Origin: Thiobacillus denitrificans
GTDB taxonomy: Bacteria; Pseudomonadota; Gammaproteobacteria; Burkholderiales; Thiobacillaceae
Assembly (NCBI GenBank): GCA_002403375.1
Contig: DHHQ01000001.1
Span: 13,465-77,464 of the forward strand
Direction of reading: 5' to 3'
DNA length: 64,000 nt
Shown here: positions 27,911-36,690 of the stretch, piece by piece
Layout of the letters: each line of letters starts with the position of its first letter
Numbering within the stretch: position 1 is the first letter of the stretch
Program-made: the position numbers and the translations under genes
The notes under the pieces: generated by a model
What the model saw: only the letters and a program-made list of their open reading frames with translations
Told to the model about the DNA's origin: nothing
Database searches by the model: none

Positions 27911-30900
27911 TCACAGTCTTTCGTCGGCACCGGCATCGGGGGTGGTACCACCGAGCGGCCGCGGATCGCCGTCGACATCGGTGTTCACCCCGGTTCCCGC
28001 CGCGCCCAGGCCTTCCGCCGGCGAACCGTCCCGCAGGTGGTAGTCGCCGAGCAGGCAGGCGCCGACCACCGGGCATTCCGGCGTCGCGACGGCGTTGGTC
28101 AGGGTCAGCGGCCCGAAGCGGACGTCGATGAAGTTGCCGCCCTCGTCGAGCGCCGCTGCAGTGGCCAGGCCCGTCGTGGTCTCGTTGATCACGATGGTCT
28201 GCCCCGGCGCACCGTTGACGTACTCGGCCGCGAACATCGGATCCGCCGTGCTGTTGCTGCCGTCGTCCCCGCAGCTGCCGGGCTCGCCGAGCACCGTCAG
28301 GATGCTGTTGCGGGGGGTCAGGCAGCCTGCCGTGCCGGTGACCGCCAGGTCGTCGTACACCGCGCCGCTGCCGTCCGGGTTGATGACCGGCTGCAGGCCG
28401 AAGCACGGCGTCGCACTGGTGGTGGCGTCGCAGCCCTGAACCATCTCCCAGTAGAACGAGCGGTTGTGCCAGACGATGTTGTTGTCGAGCGCCGGGTTGG
28501 AGAAGGTCTTGTAGGCCTGCACCGCGGCACTGCTGCCGATCGCATTGGTCAGCGCCTGGCTGTGGGCACGCGCCACGATGCCGGCCGGCTGCGCCGTCGA
28601 CTGGTTCGGGCTGTTCGCGGCGAAGGCCGCCCCGGCTGTCGCCGTGCTGTCGTTGTTGGCGACCGTGTTGTGGACGATGGACACCCGCGCGCTGTCCTGC
28701 AGCGAGATGCCGCCGCCGGCCAGGCCCGCCATGTTGTCCACGACGATGTTGTTGTGGATGGCGAGGCGATGCCACAGGTTTGCGTCATCCGGGCTGGCCA
28801 GCACGTCGGTGCCGTTGACGAACTGGGCGCGGATGCCGCCGCCGTCGCCTGCCCCGGCCTGGTTGCCCTTGATCACGTTGGCCAGCACGTCGACATTGCC
28901 GCTGCCCGCGCTCAGCACGTTGGGCACGATCGGGGCCGCACCGCCGACGAAGACGCCGCCGCCGTTCACCCCCACCCCCTGGTTGAAGGTCTGGTTGAAC
29001 ACGATGGTGTTGCCGGCGATGGTGCCGTTGTTGCTCAGGCCGAGGTGGCCGATGCCGCCGCCTTCACCCAGCGAGAAGTTGCCGCAGACGGTGTTCTCGC
29101 GCACCTGGTAGCCGTCCGCCCCGGTGTACAGGGCGATCCCGCCACCCGCCCCCTGCGAGGAGCCGTTCTGGCTGATCTGGTTGTTGAAGATCCTCAGGTT
29201 GCGGTTCTGGCTGTCGGTGTAGCCGGACGCCGCGGCCTCGTCGAGCAGCGTGGCGTGGCCGATGCGGATCCCCCCACCGTAGGTGCCGTGGTTGGAGACG
29301 ATGCGGTTGTTGCTCAGCTGCAGGTTGTTGGCGTAGCCGCTGACGAAGATGCCGCCGCCGTGGTCGGCCCCGGTGATGGTGAAGCCGTCGAAACGTGCGG
29401 GGCGATTGGGGACGAACTCGTTGGCAGTGCCGTTGTTCGCGGCGTTGCCCACGACGAGGAGGCCGGGGCCTTCCTCGGTGCCGAACAGCACCGGCTCGTT
29501 GTCGGCTGCGTCGAAGGCGGCCTCCTGGCCCGGCAGCAGGCTGAACTGGTTGGCAGCGAGCAGTTCGGCGAGCTTGGCGCGCCAGTTGGCGAGCTTCTCG
29601 GCCGGCGCCTTGACCGCGTTGATCTTGGTGCTGAAGGCACCCCAGCCCTGCAGGCGGACCGGCCTGTGCATGATCACCAGTTCCTCGTAGGTGCCGGGCG
29701 GCACCAGGATCAGCGGCGAGCCGCTGTTGCCGGTCAGGCCGTCGATGGCGGCCTGGATCGAGCCGCCGGGGGCCACGCGGATGACGTTGTTGGCGTTGCC
29801 ACCGATGGTGAGCGTGACGCCGGTGGCGCTCGACTGCGTCGGGCTGCCGGGCGTGGCGGTGTCGAGGTCGCGCCGGACCATCAGCTGGCCGGTGGTTTCG
29901 TTGCCGGTGGTCACGCCGCGGGGCACGCGGACGACGATCGTGCTGTCGGTCCAGGATACGACCGGCAGCGCGGTGCCGTTGAAGGTGACGCTGCCGTCGC
30001 CCTGGGCTGCACCGAAGCCGAAATCGCGCATGATGGTCGGCGTGGTGGTGCCGCTGCCGTCATAGGCCGGATTCGGGACTTCAACCATGCCTGCAGACGT
30101 GATGTGCAGTCTCGGCTGCGTGTCCGTATTGGTCGAATTCTGCGGCCGCGGAATCCAGGGGCCGCCCAGGCTCGCGCCGCCCGCGCCGGCACCCGCGGCA
30201 TGGCCGTCGACGGACGCGATGACCGGCGTGACGTCCGGGAGCTCGCAGTCGAGCGGGAATTGCCCCGGCCCGGCGAAGGCGGCGACGGGCACCACCGGCG
30301 TGTCCAGATAGGTGGTCTTGCCCGGCATGTACTGGAACGTGTAGCAGAACTGGCTGTACTGCGGCTTGAACATCGGGTCCAGCTCGAGGATCGGCGTGCC
30401 GTTCCCGTCGAGTGCCTGGGAGCCGTCCGCGTTCAGCACCGGCTTCATCGGCGAGTTCATGCAGGCGGTCAGCATGTTGGGCGCCGCGCCCGACGGCATC
30501 GGCAGGTTCATCGAGAAGGTCGAAGGCACCAGCGCGTTGAAGTTGCCGAACTGGTCGCTGTACACGCGCGTGATCTCGCGCCCGGTCCAGTCACGGAAGG
30601 AGACCGGCACGAACGAGGGCGCGTGCTTCTCGCCGAAGGTCGGTGCGTTGGGGTCGAACTCGTTCGCCGTGTCGTCGAGGATCATGCCGACGACGTGGGC
30701 GGCCACAGGGACTTCGGTGAACATGAAGAAGTTGGCGGCGCCGTTCGATTTGTCGACCAGCACGACATGCTTGCGGTCGCACAGCGGGCGGTTCTGGCCG
30801 GCGAAGCCGGCGTCGACCGCCTGGTCGGGGAACAGCGACAGCACGGCCGGCACCACCCGGCCGGGAATGCCGTCGCCGTCGATGTCGTCATAGTTCACGC

Positions 30901-33181
30901 ACTCGACCGGCAGCAGCAGCGGGCTGGGGGTGTATTCGTCGCCGAAGTCGACGTTCCGGTCCTCCTCCTTGACGTGCTCGTAGCCGGGGGGCGTGACCGC
31001 CTCGACGATGTAGACGCCGGAGGGAATGTCGTTGAAGGCGTAGCCGCCGTCGAACACGCCGGGGCGCACCTGGTTGAAGTTGCGCAGGCCGTCGAAGCAG
31101 TCGGCGAGCTCGCCGTTCGGGGCGGTGTAGGACGGGCCCTGGCAGCCGGTGGGCACGCTGTCGTCCCAGCTGTCGGTGGTCACGACCTGGATGGCGTCGC
31201 CCATGTCGAAGCTGCCGTTGCCGTTGTGGTCGACGTCCTCCGGCCCCTTGGGAGCGGTGCCCTCACGCCAGCCGAAGGGCCAGTTGTCGACGTCGGCGTA
31301 CTGCACGCCAGGGATGTCGTCGATGTCGTCAACGTTCTTGTCGTTGTCGACGTCCCGGTACAGGTTGACCTGCACCCGCGGAATGCCGGGCTCCCACGGC
31401 TCGGCGGCGGCGTAGCGCGGATCGTTCTCGGCACGCGTCGTCGCGTACTGGACGATGCCGGAAATCCCGCCGTTCTCGCCCGGGCCGTAGACGGCCTTGC
31501 CCCACTCGATCACGGTGGACTGTCCGAGGAAGCCCTGGATGGCCTGGGTGAGGACCTGGCCGGTCTCGGTGCGGGCGAGGTTGCCGGTGAGCGGGTCGTT
31601 GGGGTTCATGAGCGGATCGCCCACGGCCGCGCAGCCGGTGTCGGGATTGGCGACGTCGTCTGCGGTACAGGTCTGCAGTTGCGGATTGAGCTTGCCGCCG
31701 TACGACCAGTATTCGTTCTCGTCGATCGCCCCGCCACCGTCGACCGCGATGGTCGCGCCGGTGGCCTTGAAGCGGGCGAAGTCCACTTCGGCGACCAGCC
31801 AGTTGAAGAACGGGAACACCTCGTCGAACGGCACGTAGCCGTCCATGTCGGTGGGGAAGGACTGGTAGATGCTGCCATCGCGGAAGCGCAGGTTGACCGC
31901 CTGCTCGGGCATGCCCTGCTCGCCGGGGTCGCGGAAGCCGTTCAGGTTCGCGTCGTGGAACACCACGCTCTCGAGGCGCGAGAACCAGAAGAACACTGGC
32001 ACTTCCTGCAGCGCGAGTTCGGGTCCGGTCCCGGCCGTGATCGTGATGTTGTGGGTGGCGAAGATGACGTCGAGGTAGTCGTCCCAGATCACCAGCTGGT
32101 AGTCGCCCGCGGGCACGTTGGGAATGGAGAAGCTGCTGTCCGCGTTGCAGGGGCCCGAGTAGAGGGCCCGGCCGCCGGCGGCCGGCATTTCGTTCAGCCC
32201 GACCCGGCAGTTGGGGATCGGGTGGCCGTTGTAGAAGGCGTAGTCGGGCGGGCGCGACATGTGCAGGTTGACGACGGTGCCGCTGATGGTCGTGCCGCCG
32301 CTGGCCGCGGAGATGTTGTTGAAGTCCTGCACGAAGCCGATGAAGACATGATGGCCGGGCGGGCCGAACTCCTGGAAGTAGGACGGCTCGTTGGCCTTCA
32401 CCCACGCGTCGATGGTCTTGGTGCCCTCGATGGTGGAGGTCTGGTGCCAGCCGGCACCGGCCGGCGGCACCATCTGGATGCCGTACTTGGCGGGAGCCAG
32501 GTTCTTGATCAGCAGGGTGCCGTCGGGGCCGGTCTTGAGGGTGCCGTCGCCCATCGTCACCACATCGCCGGCGGCGTTGTAGGTGGTGCCGAGCGGGTTG
32601 CCGTAGGCGTCCTGCAGCACCTGGCCGCCGGAGATGCCGTAGCCGCCGCCCGCCTCGAACAGCAGGACGCTGATGCCGGGCAGGCCCTGCTCCTGCGGCA
32701 GGTCGGGCGCGTTGTTGAGGGGATGGTTGTCGTTGAAGGCGAACACCGAGATCTGCGCGGTGGGGATCGGCTGGGCGTTCACCGTGACCGTGACCGACGC
32801 CTGCCCCGGCTTCACCTGGGCGCCGCCCATCTGGTAGCCGCTGTTGGGCAGCACCGAGACGTAGTAGCGCTTGTTCGCGTCGAGTTCGATCGACGGGCTG
32901 GTCGAGTCGCCCTTGCCCACGACAGGCATGTAGCTGGTGTGGAGGCTGACCGAGAGGTCGAGGCCCGGCGTGGCCTGGCGGCCGAAGTCGACGTCCTTGG
33001 TGGCGTCCTCCTCGACCAGCCAGCGGAAGCCGCCGGTGATGGGTAGGCCGTCCGGCCCGACCACATTGATGGTCAGCGCCTGGGCGTTGAGTGCCTGCAT
33101 AAGACCTGCCAGCACCAGCAGCGACAGCAACAGGTGCCACAGACGTGCACCGCTGGTTTGTCTCAAGGTTTCGGTTTTCAT
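27911..33181 (-). CDS. Giant exported surface protein: SdrD-B/Cna-B-like domains and C-terminal right-handed beta-helix
   Basis: 1756 residues from the ATG at 33181 (ribosome site GAGAGGG). Signal peptide about 1-35. Residues about 35-800 hold repeated prealbumin-like domains of the SdrD-B/Cna-B type, for example VVFHDANLNGFRDPGEQGMP, with Asp-rich calcium-type loops (DVDNDKNVDDIDD, DVDHNGNG). About 1100-1190 is an IPT/TIG-like segment. About 1200-1700 is a parallel beta-helix with NNxI-type coils (NNQISQNGSSQ, GNTIVFNQT). The protein ends GTTPDAGADERL, a pattern of beta-helix proteins with outer-surface anchors. First gene of the copper cluster; it may scaffold the oxidases on the cell surface. 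Confidence 0.85.
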   Translation of the reverse strand: MKTETLRQTSGARLWHLLLSLLVLAGLMQALNAQALTINVVGPDGLPITGGFRWLVEEDATKDVDFGRQATPGLDLSVSLHTSYMPVVGKGDSTSPSIELDANKRYYVSVLPNSGYQMGGAQVKPGQASVTVTVNAQPIPTAQISVFAFNDNHPLNNAPDLPQEQGLPGISVLLFEAGGGYGISGGQVLQDAYGNPLGTTYNAAGDVVTMGDGTLKTGPDGTLLIKNLAPAKYGIQMVPPAGAGWHQTSTIEGTKTIDAWVKANEPSYFQEFGPPGHHVFIGFVQDFNNISAASGGTTISGTVVNLHMSRPPDYAFYNGHPIPNCRVGLNEMPAAGGRALYSGPCNADSSFSIPNVPAGDYQLVIWDDYLDVIFATHNITITAGTGPELALQEVPVFFWFSRLESVVFHDANLNGFRDPGEQGMPEQAVNLRFRDGSIYQSFPTDMDGYVPFDEVFPFFNWLVAEVDFARFKATGATIAVDGGGAIDENEYWSYGGKLNPQLQTCTADDVANPDTGCAAVGDPLMNPNDPLTGNLARTETGQVLTQAIQGFLGQSTVIEWGKAVYGPGENGGISGIVQYATTRAENDPRYAAAEPWEPGIPRVQVNLYRDVDNDKNVDDIDDIPGVQYADVDNWPFGWREGTAPKGPEDVDHNGNGSFDMGDAIQVVTTDSWDDSVPTGCQGPSYTAPNGELADCFDGLRNFNQVRPGVFDGGYAFNDIPSGVYIVEAVTPPGYEHVKEEDRNVDFGDEYTPSPLLLPVECVNYDDIDGDGIPGRVVPAVLSLFPDQAVDAGFAGQNRPLCDRKHVVLVDKSNGAANFFMFTEVPVAAHVVGMILDDTANEFDPNAPTFGEKHAPSFVPVSFRDWTGREITRVYSDQFGNFNALVPSTFSMNLPMPSGAAPNMLTACMNSPMKPVLNADGSQALDGNGTPILELDPMFKPQYSQFCYTFQYMPGKTTYLDTPVVPVAAFAGPGQFPLDCELPDVTPVIASVDGHAAGAGAGGASLGGPWIPRPQNSTNTDTQPRLHITSAGMVEVPNPAYDGSGTTTPTIMRDFGFGAAQGDGSVTFNGTALPVVSWTDSTIVVRVPRGVTTGNETTGQLMVRRDLDTATPGSPTQSSATGVTLTIGGNANNVIRVAPGGSIQAAIDGLTGNSGSPLILVPPGTYEELVIMHRPVRLQGWGAFSTKINAVKAPAEKLANWRAKLAELLAANQFSLLPGQEAAFDAADNEPVLFGTEEGPGLLVVGNAANNGTANEFVPNRPARFDGFTITGADHGGGIFVSGYANNLQLSNNRIVSNHGTYGGGIRIGHATLLDEAAASGYTDSQNRNLRIFNNQISQNGSSQGAGGGIALYTGADGYQVRENTVCGNFSLGEGGGIGHLGLSNNGTIAGNTIVFNQTFNQGVGVNGGGVFVGGAAPIVPNVLSAGSGNVDVLANVIKGNQAGAGDGGGIRAQFVNGTDVLASPDDANLWHRLAIHNNIVVDNMAGLAGGGISLQDSARVSIVHNTVANNDSTATAGAAFAANSPNQSTAQPAGIVARAHSQALTNAIGSSAAVQAYKTFSNPALDNNIVWHNRSFYWEMVQGCDATTSATPCFGLQPVINPDGSGAVYDDLAVTGTAGCLTPRNSILTVLGEPGSCGDDGSNSTADPMFAAEYVNGAPGQTIVINETTTGLATAAALDEGGNFIDVRFGPLTLTNAVATPECPVVGACLLGDYHLRDGSPAEGLGAAGTGVNTDVDGDPRPLGGTTPDAGADERL

Positions 33182-33413
33182 CGCACCCTCTCCCGCTCTC
33201 AACAACACACATGGACCCGGGCTGGACTGCGCGCCGGTATCCGTCCTGAGTTGTGAGATTAGTTGGGGTGCGACCGAATGACACCGGGGCGAAACCCGCA
33301 CTGCGCGGGGGTCCGACCCGCATTCGGACGGGGGGTTTCACTGTAGGGGAACGGGGACTGTAGGCGGGGACTGCGGGTAAGCACGGTAGGCCGCACCGTG
33401 CGGGGGGGGGGGG
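33182..33413. other. Leader/promoter region of the surface-protein cluster with direct repeats and a 12-G tract
   Basis: 232 nt between the tandem-receiver gene and the surface-protein gene. It contains ACTGTAGG at 33340-33347 and 33357-33364 and a degenerate copy ACTGCGGG at 33370-33377, the type of array a regulator binds. A run of 12 G (33402-33413) directly follows the receiver gene stop on the minus strand. No sharp -10/-35 pair was found. Confidence 0.5.
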
Positions 33414-34160
33414 TCAGTGGCGGGTCGGTCCCGCCTGCAGGGCGTGCACGATCACCGCGAGCTCGGTGTGCCCCGCGGGGCCGAGCGGGACGAAGTGATC
33501 CACCGCACAGCCCGTCGTGCGCGCGCGGTGGGCCTGCAGGTCGTCGCTCGTCAGGCCGATCAGCCGCGCCGCGCCGCTCAGCTCGCGGATTTCCTGCACC
33601 AGATCGACGAGCGGGACGCCGGGCAGGCCCAGATCGAGCAGGACCAGGTCGGGCTTCAGCAGCGCGCTGCGGCTCAGGCCCTCGGCCGCGCTCGCCGCCT
33701 CGGTCAGGATCATCGCCGGCCAGCGGACCGACAGCAGCGTCGAGAGCTGCCTGCGGCACAGCGCGTCCTCGACGACGACCAGGGTGCGGAAACGTGCCTG
33801 CAGCAACGACTCGACCATGGCGACGATGTCCTCGCCGGTGGACTCGCCCTTCACCATGAAGCGGTCGGCGCCGTTGCGCAGCGCAGCGTCGCGGTATTCG
33901 GGCAGGTCGTAGCTGGTGATAACGCAGATGATCGAGTCGACGAACACCGCCTTGATCGCGCGTGTCAGGTCGAGGCCGTTGCCCTGCGGCAGGCGGATGT
34001 CCATGAAGATCAGGTCATAGGGCCGGGCCAGCGCCTGGTGCAGCGCGTCGGCGCCGTCCGCCGACTCGGTGATCTGCATGAACGGAAAGCGCCCCGCCAG
34101 CACCTGGTGCAGCGACTGGCGATAGGCCGCGTTGTCTTCGGCGATGAGGACGTTGATCAT
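33414..34160 (-). CDS. Tandem receiver-domain response regulator without output domain
   Basis: 248 residues with two receiver domains. The first (about 1-120) has DN at 9-10, phospho-acceptor Asp54 (FMDIRLPQG), VITS and Lys107 (FMVKGE). The second (about 125-245) has a VVVED start, Asp near 171 (LLDLGLPG) and GLTSDD, but its conserved Lys region reads FVPLG. There is no DNA-binding or enzymatic domain. It may be a phosphate sink or protein-binding regulator, perhaps with the kinase at 35096. Its stop borders the 12-G tract. Confidence 0.85.
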   Translation of the reverse strand: MINVLIAEDNAAYRQSLHQVLAGRFPFMQITESADGADALHQALARPYDLIFMDIRLPQGNGLDLTRAIKAVFVDSIICVITSYDLPEYRDAALRNGADRFMVKGESTGEDIVAMVESLLQARFRTLVVVEDALCRRQLSTLLSVRWPAMILTEAASAAEGLSRSALLKPDLVLLDLGLPGVPLVDLVQEIRELSGAARLIGLTSDDLQAHRARTTGCAVDHFVPLGPAGHTELAVIVHALQAGPTRH

Positions 34161-34284
34161 CGGAAAGGCCCCAATGGTGACCCCGGATACCTGATGCTAG
34201 GCAGCCGCCCGCGGCACGCCTATACGGATTTTGCTGTATTCGCTGGCAGGTGGGCCTGTAATTCCGGCCCCCGCCGGGATCCGC

Positions 34285-34896
34285 TCAGGGGCCGGAGGCG
34301 GCCCGGTAGCGCCGGTAGTGGTCCAGCACCTTCGGCACGTAGCGCTGCGTCTCGCGATACGGCGGGATGCGCCGCCCGTGCCGGATCACCGCGTTCTCGC
34401 CGGCGTTGAAGGCGGCGAGCGCGAGGCTCACGTCGCTGTCGAACATGTCGAGCAGGTCGCGCAGGTATTGCGCGCCCCCGCTCACGTTCTGCAACGGGTC
34501 GAACGCGTCGGCCACCCCGTAGCGCCTGGCGGTGCCCGGCATCAGCTGCATCAGCCCGGCCGCCCCCTTGTTGGAGACCGCCTTCGGGTTGTAGCTCGAC
34601 TCGACGGCGATCACGGCATGCAGCAGCGCGCTGTCGAGGCCGTAGGTGCGGGAGGCCTCCTCGACCACCGCGTCGTAGCGCGCCTTCCTGCCCGGACCGG
34701 GCGCCGGCTTGCGCGCCCGCGGCGGTGCGGCGTCCGCCGGCTGCGGCCCCGCGACCAGCACGGCATAGCGTTCGTCGCCGGGCACATTGCTCAGCGAGAC
34801 CGCACCGTCGGGGGCGGTGTAGGCATAAATGTCGGCCCACCCGGGCCGGCACAGCAGCAGCCCGAGCAGTAGCCAGCCGGCAGCACGCAATGTCAT
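34285..34896 (-). CDS. Lytic murein transglycosylase, SLT family
   Basis: 203 residues from the ATG at 34896 (an upstream ATG at 34926 also in frame). Signal peptide about 1-22, then a DUF4124-like beta segment (IYAYTAPDGAVSLSN) and an SLT lysozyme-like domain (about 72-195). The catalytic Glu is in AVIAVESSYNP, and the GAAGLMQLMPGTA and FNAGENAV motifs are intact. It cleaves peptidoglycan glycan strands with 1,6-anhydro product and could open the wall for secretion machinery. Confidence 0.9.
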   Translation of the reverse strand: MTLRAAGWLLLGLLLCRPGWADIYAYTAPDGAVSLSNVPGDERYAVLVAGPQPADAAPPRARKPAPGPGRKARYDAVVEEASRTYGLDSALLHAVIAVESSYNPKAVSNKGAAGLMQLMPGTARRYGVADAFDPLQNVSGGAQYLRDLLDMFDSDVSLALAAFNAGENAVIRHGRRIPPYRETQRYVPKVLDHYRRYRAASGP

Positions 34897-35095
34897 GGCG
34901 ACCTCGAACAGTGGCTCACGCTGCAAAGCCTATGCAGCGTGCCTCGCTGCGGCAATACAGCGAACACTGTAAATCGCTGCCGTCCGCCTCCGCGGGGATT
35001 GCCAACCCCGGGATCAGCGAATAAGGTTAAGCGAGGGCGCCGCCCACCCGGGCGGCGAGTGCCGGCCTTGGCAGGCCCTCAGCGAAGGGATCTTC
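34897..35095. other. Divergent promoter region
   Basis: About 200 nt between the lytic transglycosylase (minus) and the membrane kinase (plus). It should hold both promoters. No clear sigma70 boxes or repeats could be picked out by eye. Confidence 0.35.
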
Positions 35096-36454
35096 ATGTT
35101 CACGTTGCTGCGCTTCTACTCGGTGGCGAGCTTTCTGGCCATCCTCGTCACCGCGGTGCTGATCGCCATGCTCTACCGGGGCGTGGCGATCGAGGGAATC
35201 ATGAAGCTGGCGGAGCGCAACAATCTCGCGCTGGCACGGACCGCCCTCAATTCGGTGAAACCCGAGTTGACCGCCTTTCTGGCCGCCTCCACGCAACCCG
35301 GGTTCCGCAACGTCGCCCACGCCTCGCTGCCGCCCGAGCTGGCCGCGGCGATCCGGCAGCTGATGCGCGACAACTCGGTGGTCAAGATCAAGATCTACAA
35401 CAGCGAGGGGATCGTCGCATTCTCGACCCATACCGCGCAGATCGGCAGCGACCAGCGCCACAACACGGGCTTCATCGCAGCGATGAACGGCCGCGTCGCC
35501 GACACCCTGGTCTACCACGACACCTTCAACCACTTCGACCAGACCACCGAAGAAGACAACCTGATGCAGACCTACATCCCGGTCCGCGCCAGCGCGACCG
35601 AGCCGGTGCTGGGGGTGTTCGAGATCTACACCGACGTCAACGACCTGGTGCACCAGATCGAGCGCACCGAGTTCGTCATCATGGCCGGGGCGATGCTGAT
35701 CCTGTCCGGGCTCTATGCGGTGTTGCTGCTCGTCGTGCGGCGCGCCCGCACCATCATCGACCGGCAGAACCAGACCATCCGCGAGCGCACCCAGACGCTG
35801 GAAATCCTCTCCGCGCGCATGCTGAAGAGCGAGGAATCCGACAAGAAGCGGATCGCGGTCGAGCTTCACGAGGGGCTCGCGCAGACCCTGAGCGCGGTCA
35901 AGCTGAGCCTGGAGAACAGCCGCGGGAAGGTCGACGGCGACGACACCGTCGGCCGTTCGATGGCAGCGATGATCCCGGTGCTGCAGAGCACGATCGAGGA
36001 CGTCCGCACCCTCGCCAGTACGCTGCGTCCGTCCAGCCTCGACGACCTCGGGCTGCTGCCGACCATCGACAGCCTGTGCCGCAGCTTCGAGCAGCAGCAT
36101 CCGGGAATCCGGATCCGCCATGCGATCAGCCTGCAGGAAGCGGACATTCCCGCCCCGCTCAAGGTCATCCTGTATCGCATCATCGTGCTGGCGCTCGACG
36201 ACATCGCGCTGCACACGGATTCCGGCCGGATCCGCATCGCGCTCGACCGCGACGGCGGCATGCTGACCCTGCAGATCGACGACACACCGCCGGCATCCTC
36301 CGACCTGGCGACGACGACGCTCGTCGAACTCGATCCGCGCGCCGAATCGCGCTTCGCCAAGATGCTCGAGCTGGCGACCCTGTCGGGCGGCAGCTTCGCG
36401 GCGGCGCGCCCGAGCAGCGGCCGCATCGTGCTGCGCGCAGGCTGGCCGGTGTGA
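35096..36454 (+). CDS. Membrane histidine-kinase-like protein with degenerate ATPase domain
   Basis: 452 residues. Transmembrane segments at about 7-27 and 194-214 flank a periplasmic sensor (about 28-190). A HisKA_3-type helix keeps the phospho-acceptor region KKRIAVELHEGLAQ with His258. The HATPase part is degenerate: the N-box Asn region reads LALDDIALH, the G1 motif is DDTPP instead of DxGxG and no GxGLG G2 motif is visible. It therefore may accept rather than make phosphate, or act as a scaffold. The tandem-receiver gene lies nearby on the other strand. Followed by a terminator. Confidence 0.85.
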   Translation: MFTLLRFYSVASFLAILVTAVLIAMLYRGVAIEGIMKLAERNNLALARTALNSVKPELTAFLAASTQPGFRNVAHASLPPELAAAIRQLMRDNSVVKIKIYNSEGIVAFSTHTAQIGSDQRHNTGFIAAMNGRVADTLVYHDTFNHFDQTTEEDNLMQTYIPVRASATEPVLGVFEIYTDVNDLVHQIERTEFVIMAGAMLILSGLYAVLLLVVRRARTIIDRQNQTIRERTQTLEILSARMLKSEESDKKRIAVELHEGLAQTLSAVKLSLENSRGKVDGDDTVGRSMAAMIPVLQSTIEDVRTLASTLRPSSLDDLGLLPTIDSLCRSFEQQHPGIRIRHAISLQEADIPAPLKVILYRIIVLALDDIALHTDSGRIRIALDRDGGMLTLQIDDTPPASSDLATTTLVELDPRAESRFAKMLELATLSGGSFAAARPSSGRIVLRAGWPV

Positions 36455-36470
36455 CGGGGACGGAAAAGGA

Positions 36471-36496
36471 AAAAGGCCTGCTCGCGCAGGCCTTTT
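36471..36496 (+). terminator. Rho-independent terminator
   Basis: A perfect 11-bp stem (AAAAGGCCTGC / GCAGGCCTTTT) with a 4-nt loop, ending in T residues, 16 nt after the kinase stop. Being A/T-flanked on both sides it could also serve tRNA-Val on the minus strand. Confidence 0.85.
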
Positions 36497-36507
36497 CGGT
36501 GTTCGGG

Positions 36508-36582
36508 TGGTGGGCAGTACAAGGTTCGAACTTGTGACCCCTGCCGTGTGAAGGCAGTGCTCTACCGCTGAGCTAACTGCCC
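36508..36582 (-). tRNA. tRNA-Val(CAC)
   Basis: 75 nt including the encoded CCA. The acceptor stem GGGCAGT pairs with ACTGCCC, the D-arm has AGCTCAGCGGTAGAGC, and the anticodon stem CTGCC/GGCAG encloses loop TTCACAC with anticodon CAC. The T-arm has GTTCGAACC. It reads GUG Val codons. Confidence 0.95.
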
Positions 36583-36594
36583 GAAGCGGCGCGA

Positions 36595-36623
36595 ATTAAA
36601 CCACACCCGGCGCGCGCGGTCAA
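36595..36623 (-). promoter_or_regulatory. Sigma70 promoter of tRNA-Val
   Basis: On the minus strand -35 TTGACC (36623-36618) and -10 TTTAAT (36600-36595) are separated by exactly 17 nt, and the tRNA 5' end lies 13 nt further downstream. Confidence 0.75.
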
Positions 36624-36690
36624 TTTCCCGGCGCGCGGCCGAATGAAATCGGCGCGGGTAAAATAGCGCATTTTTCCGCACCGCCCCGCC

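Noticed and set aside
26561..33046. A 2161-codon open frame on the + strand opposite the copper cluster
   Set aside because: It mirrors the minus-strand surface protein and oxidases, has no domain sense and is His/Val/Arg/Gly-rich as expected for an antisense frame in GC-rich DNA. The minus-strand genes have signal peptides, motifs and ribosome sites.
26600..33181. Identification of the cluster as a known manganese oxidase (MofA or MnxG)
   Set aside because: The large protein shows no copper motifs, and the oxidases are short and split. Size and general context alone are not enough for that name.
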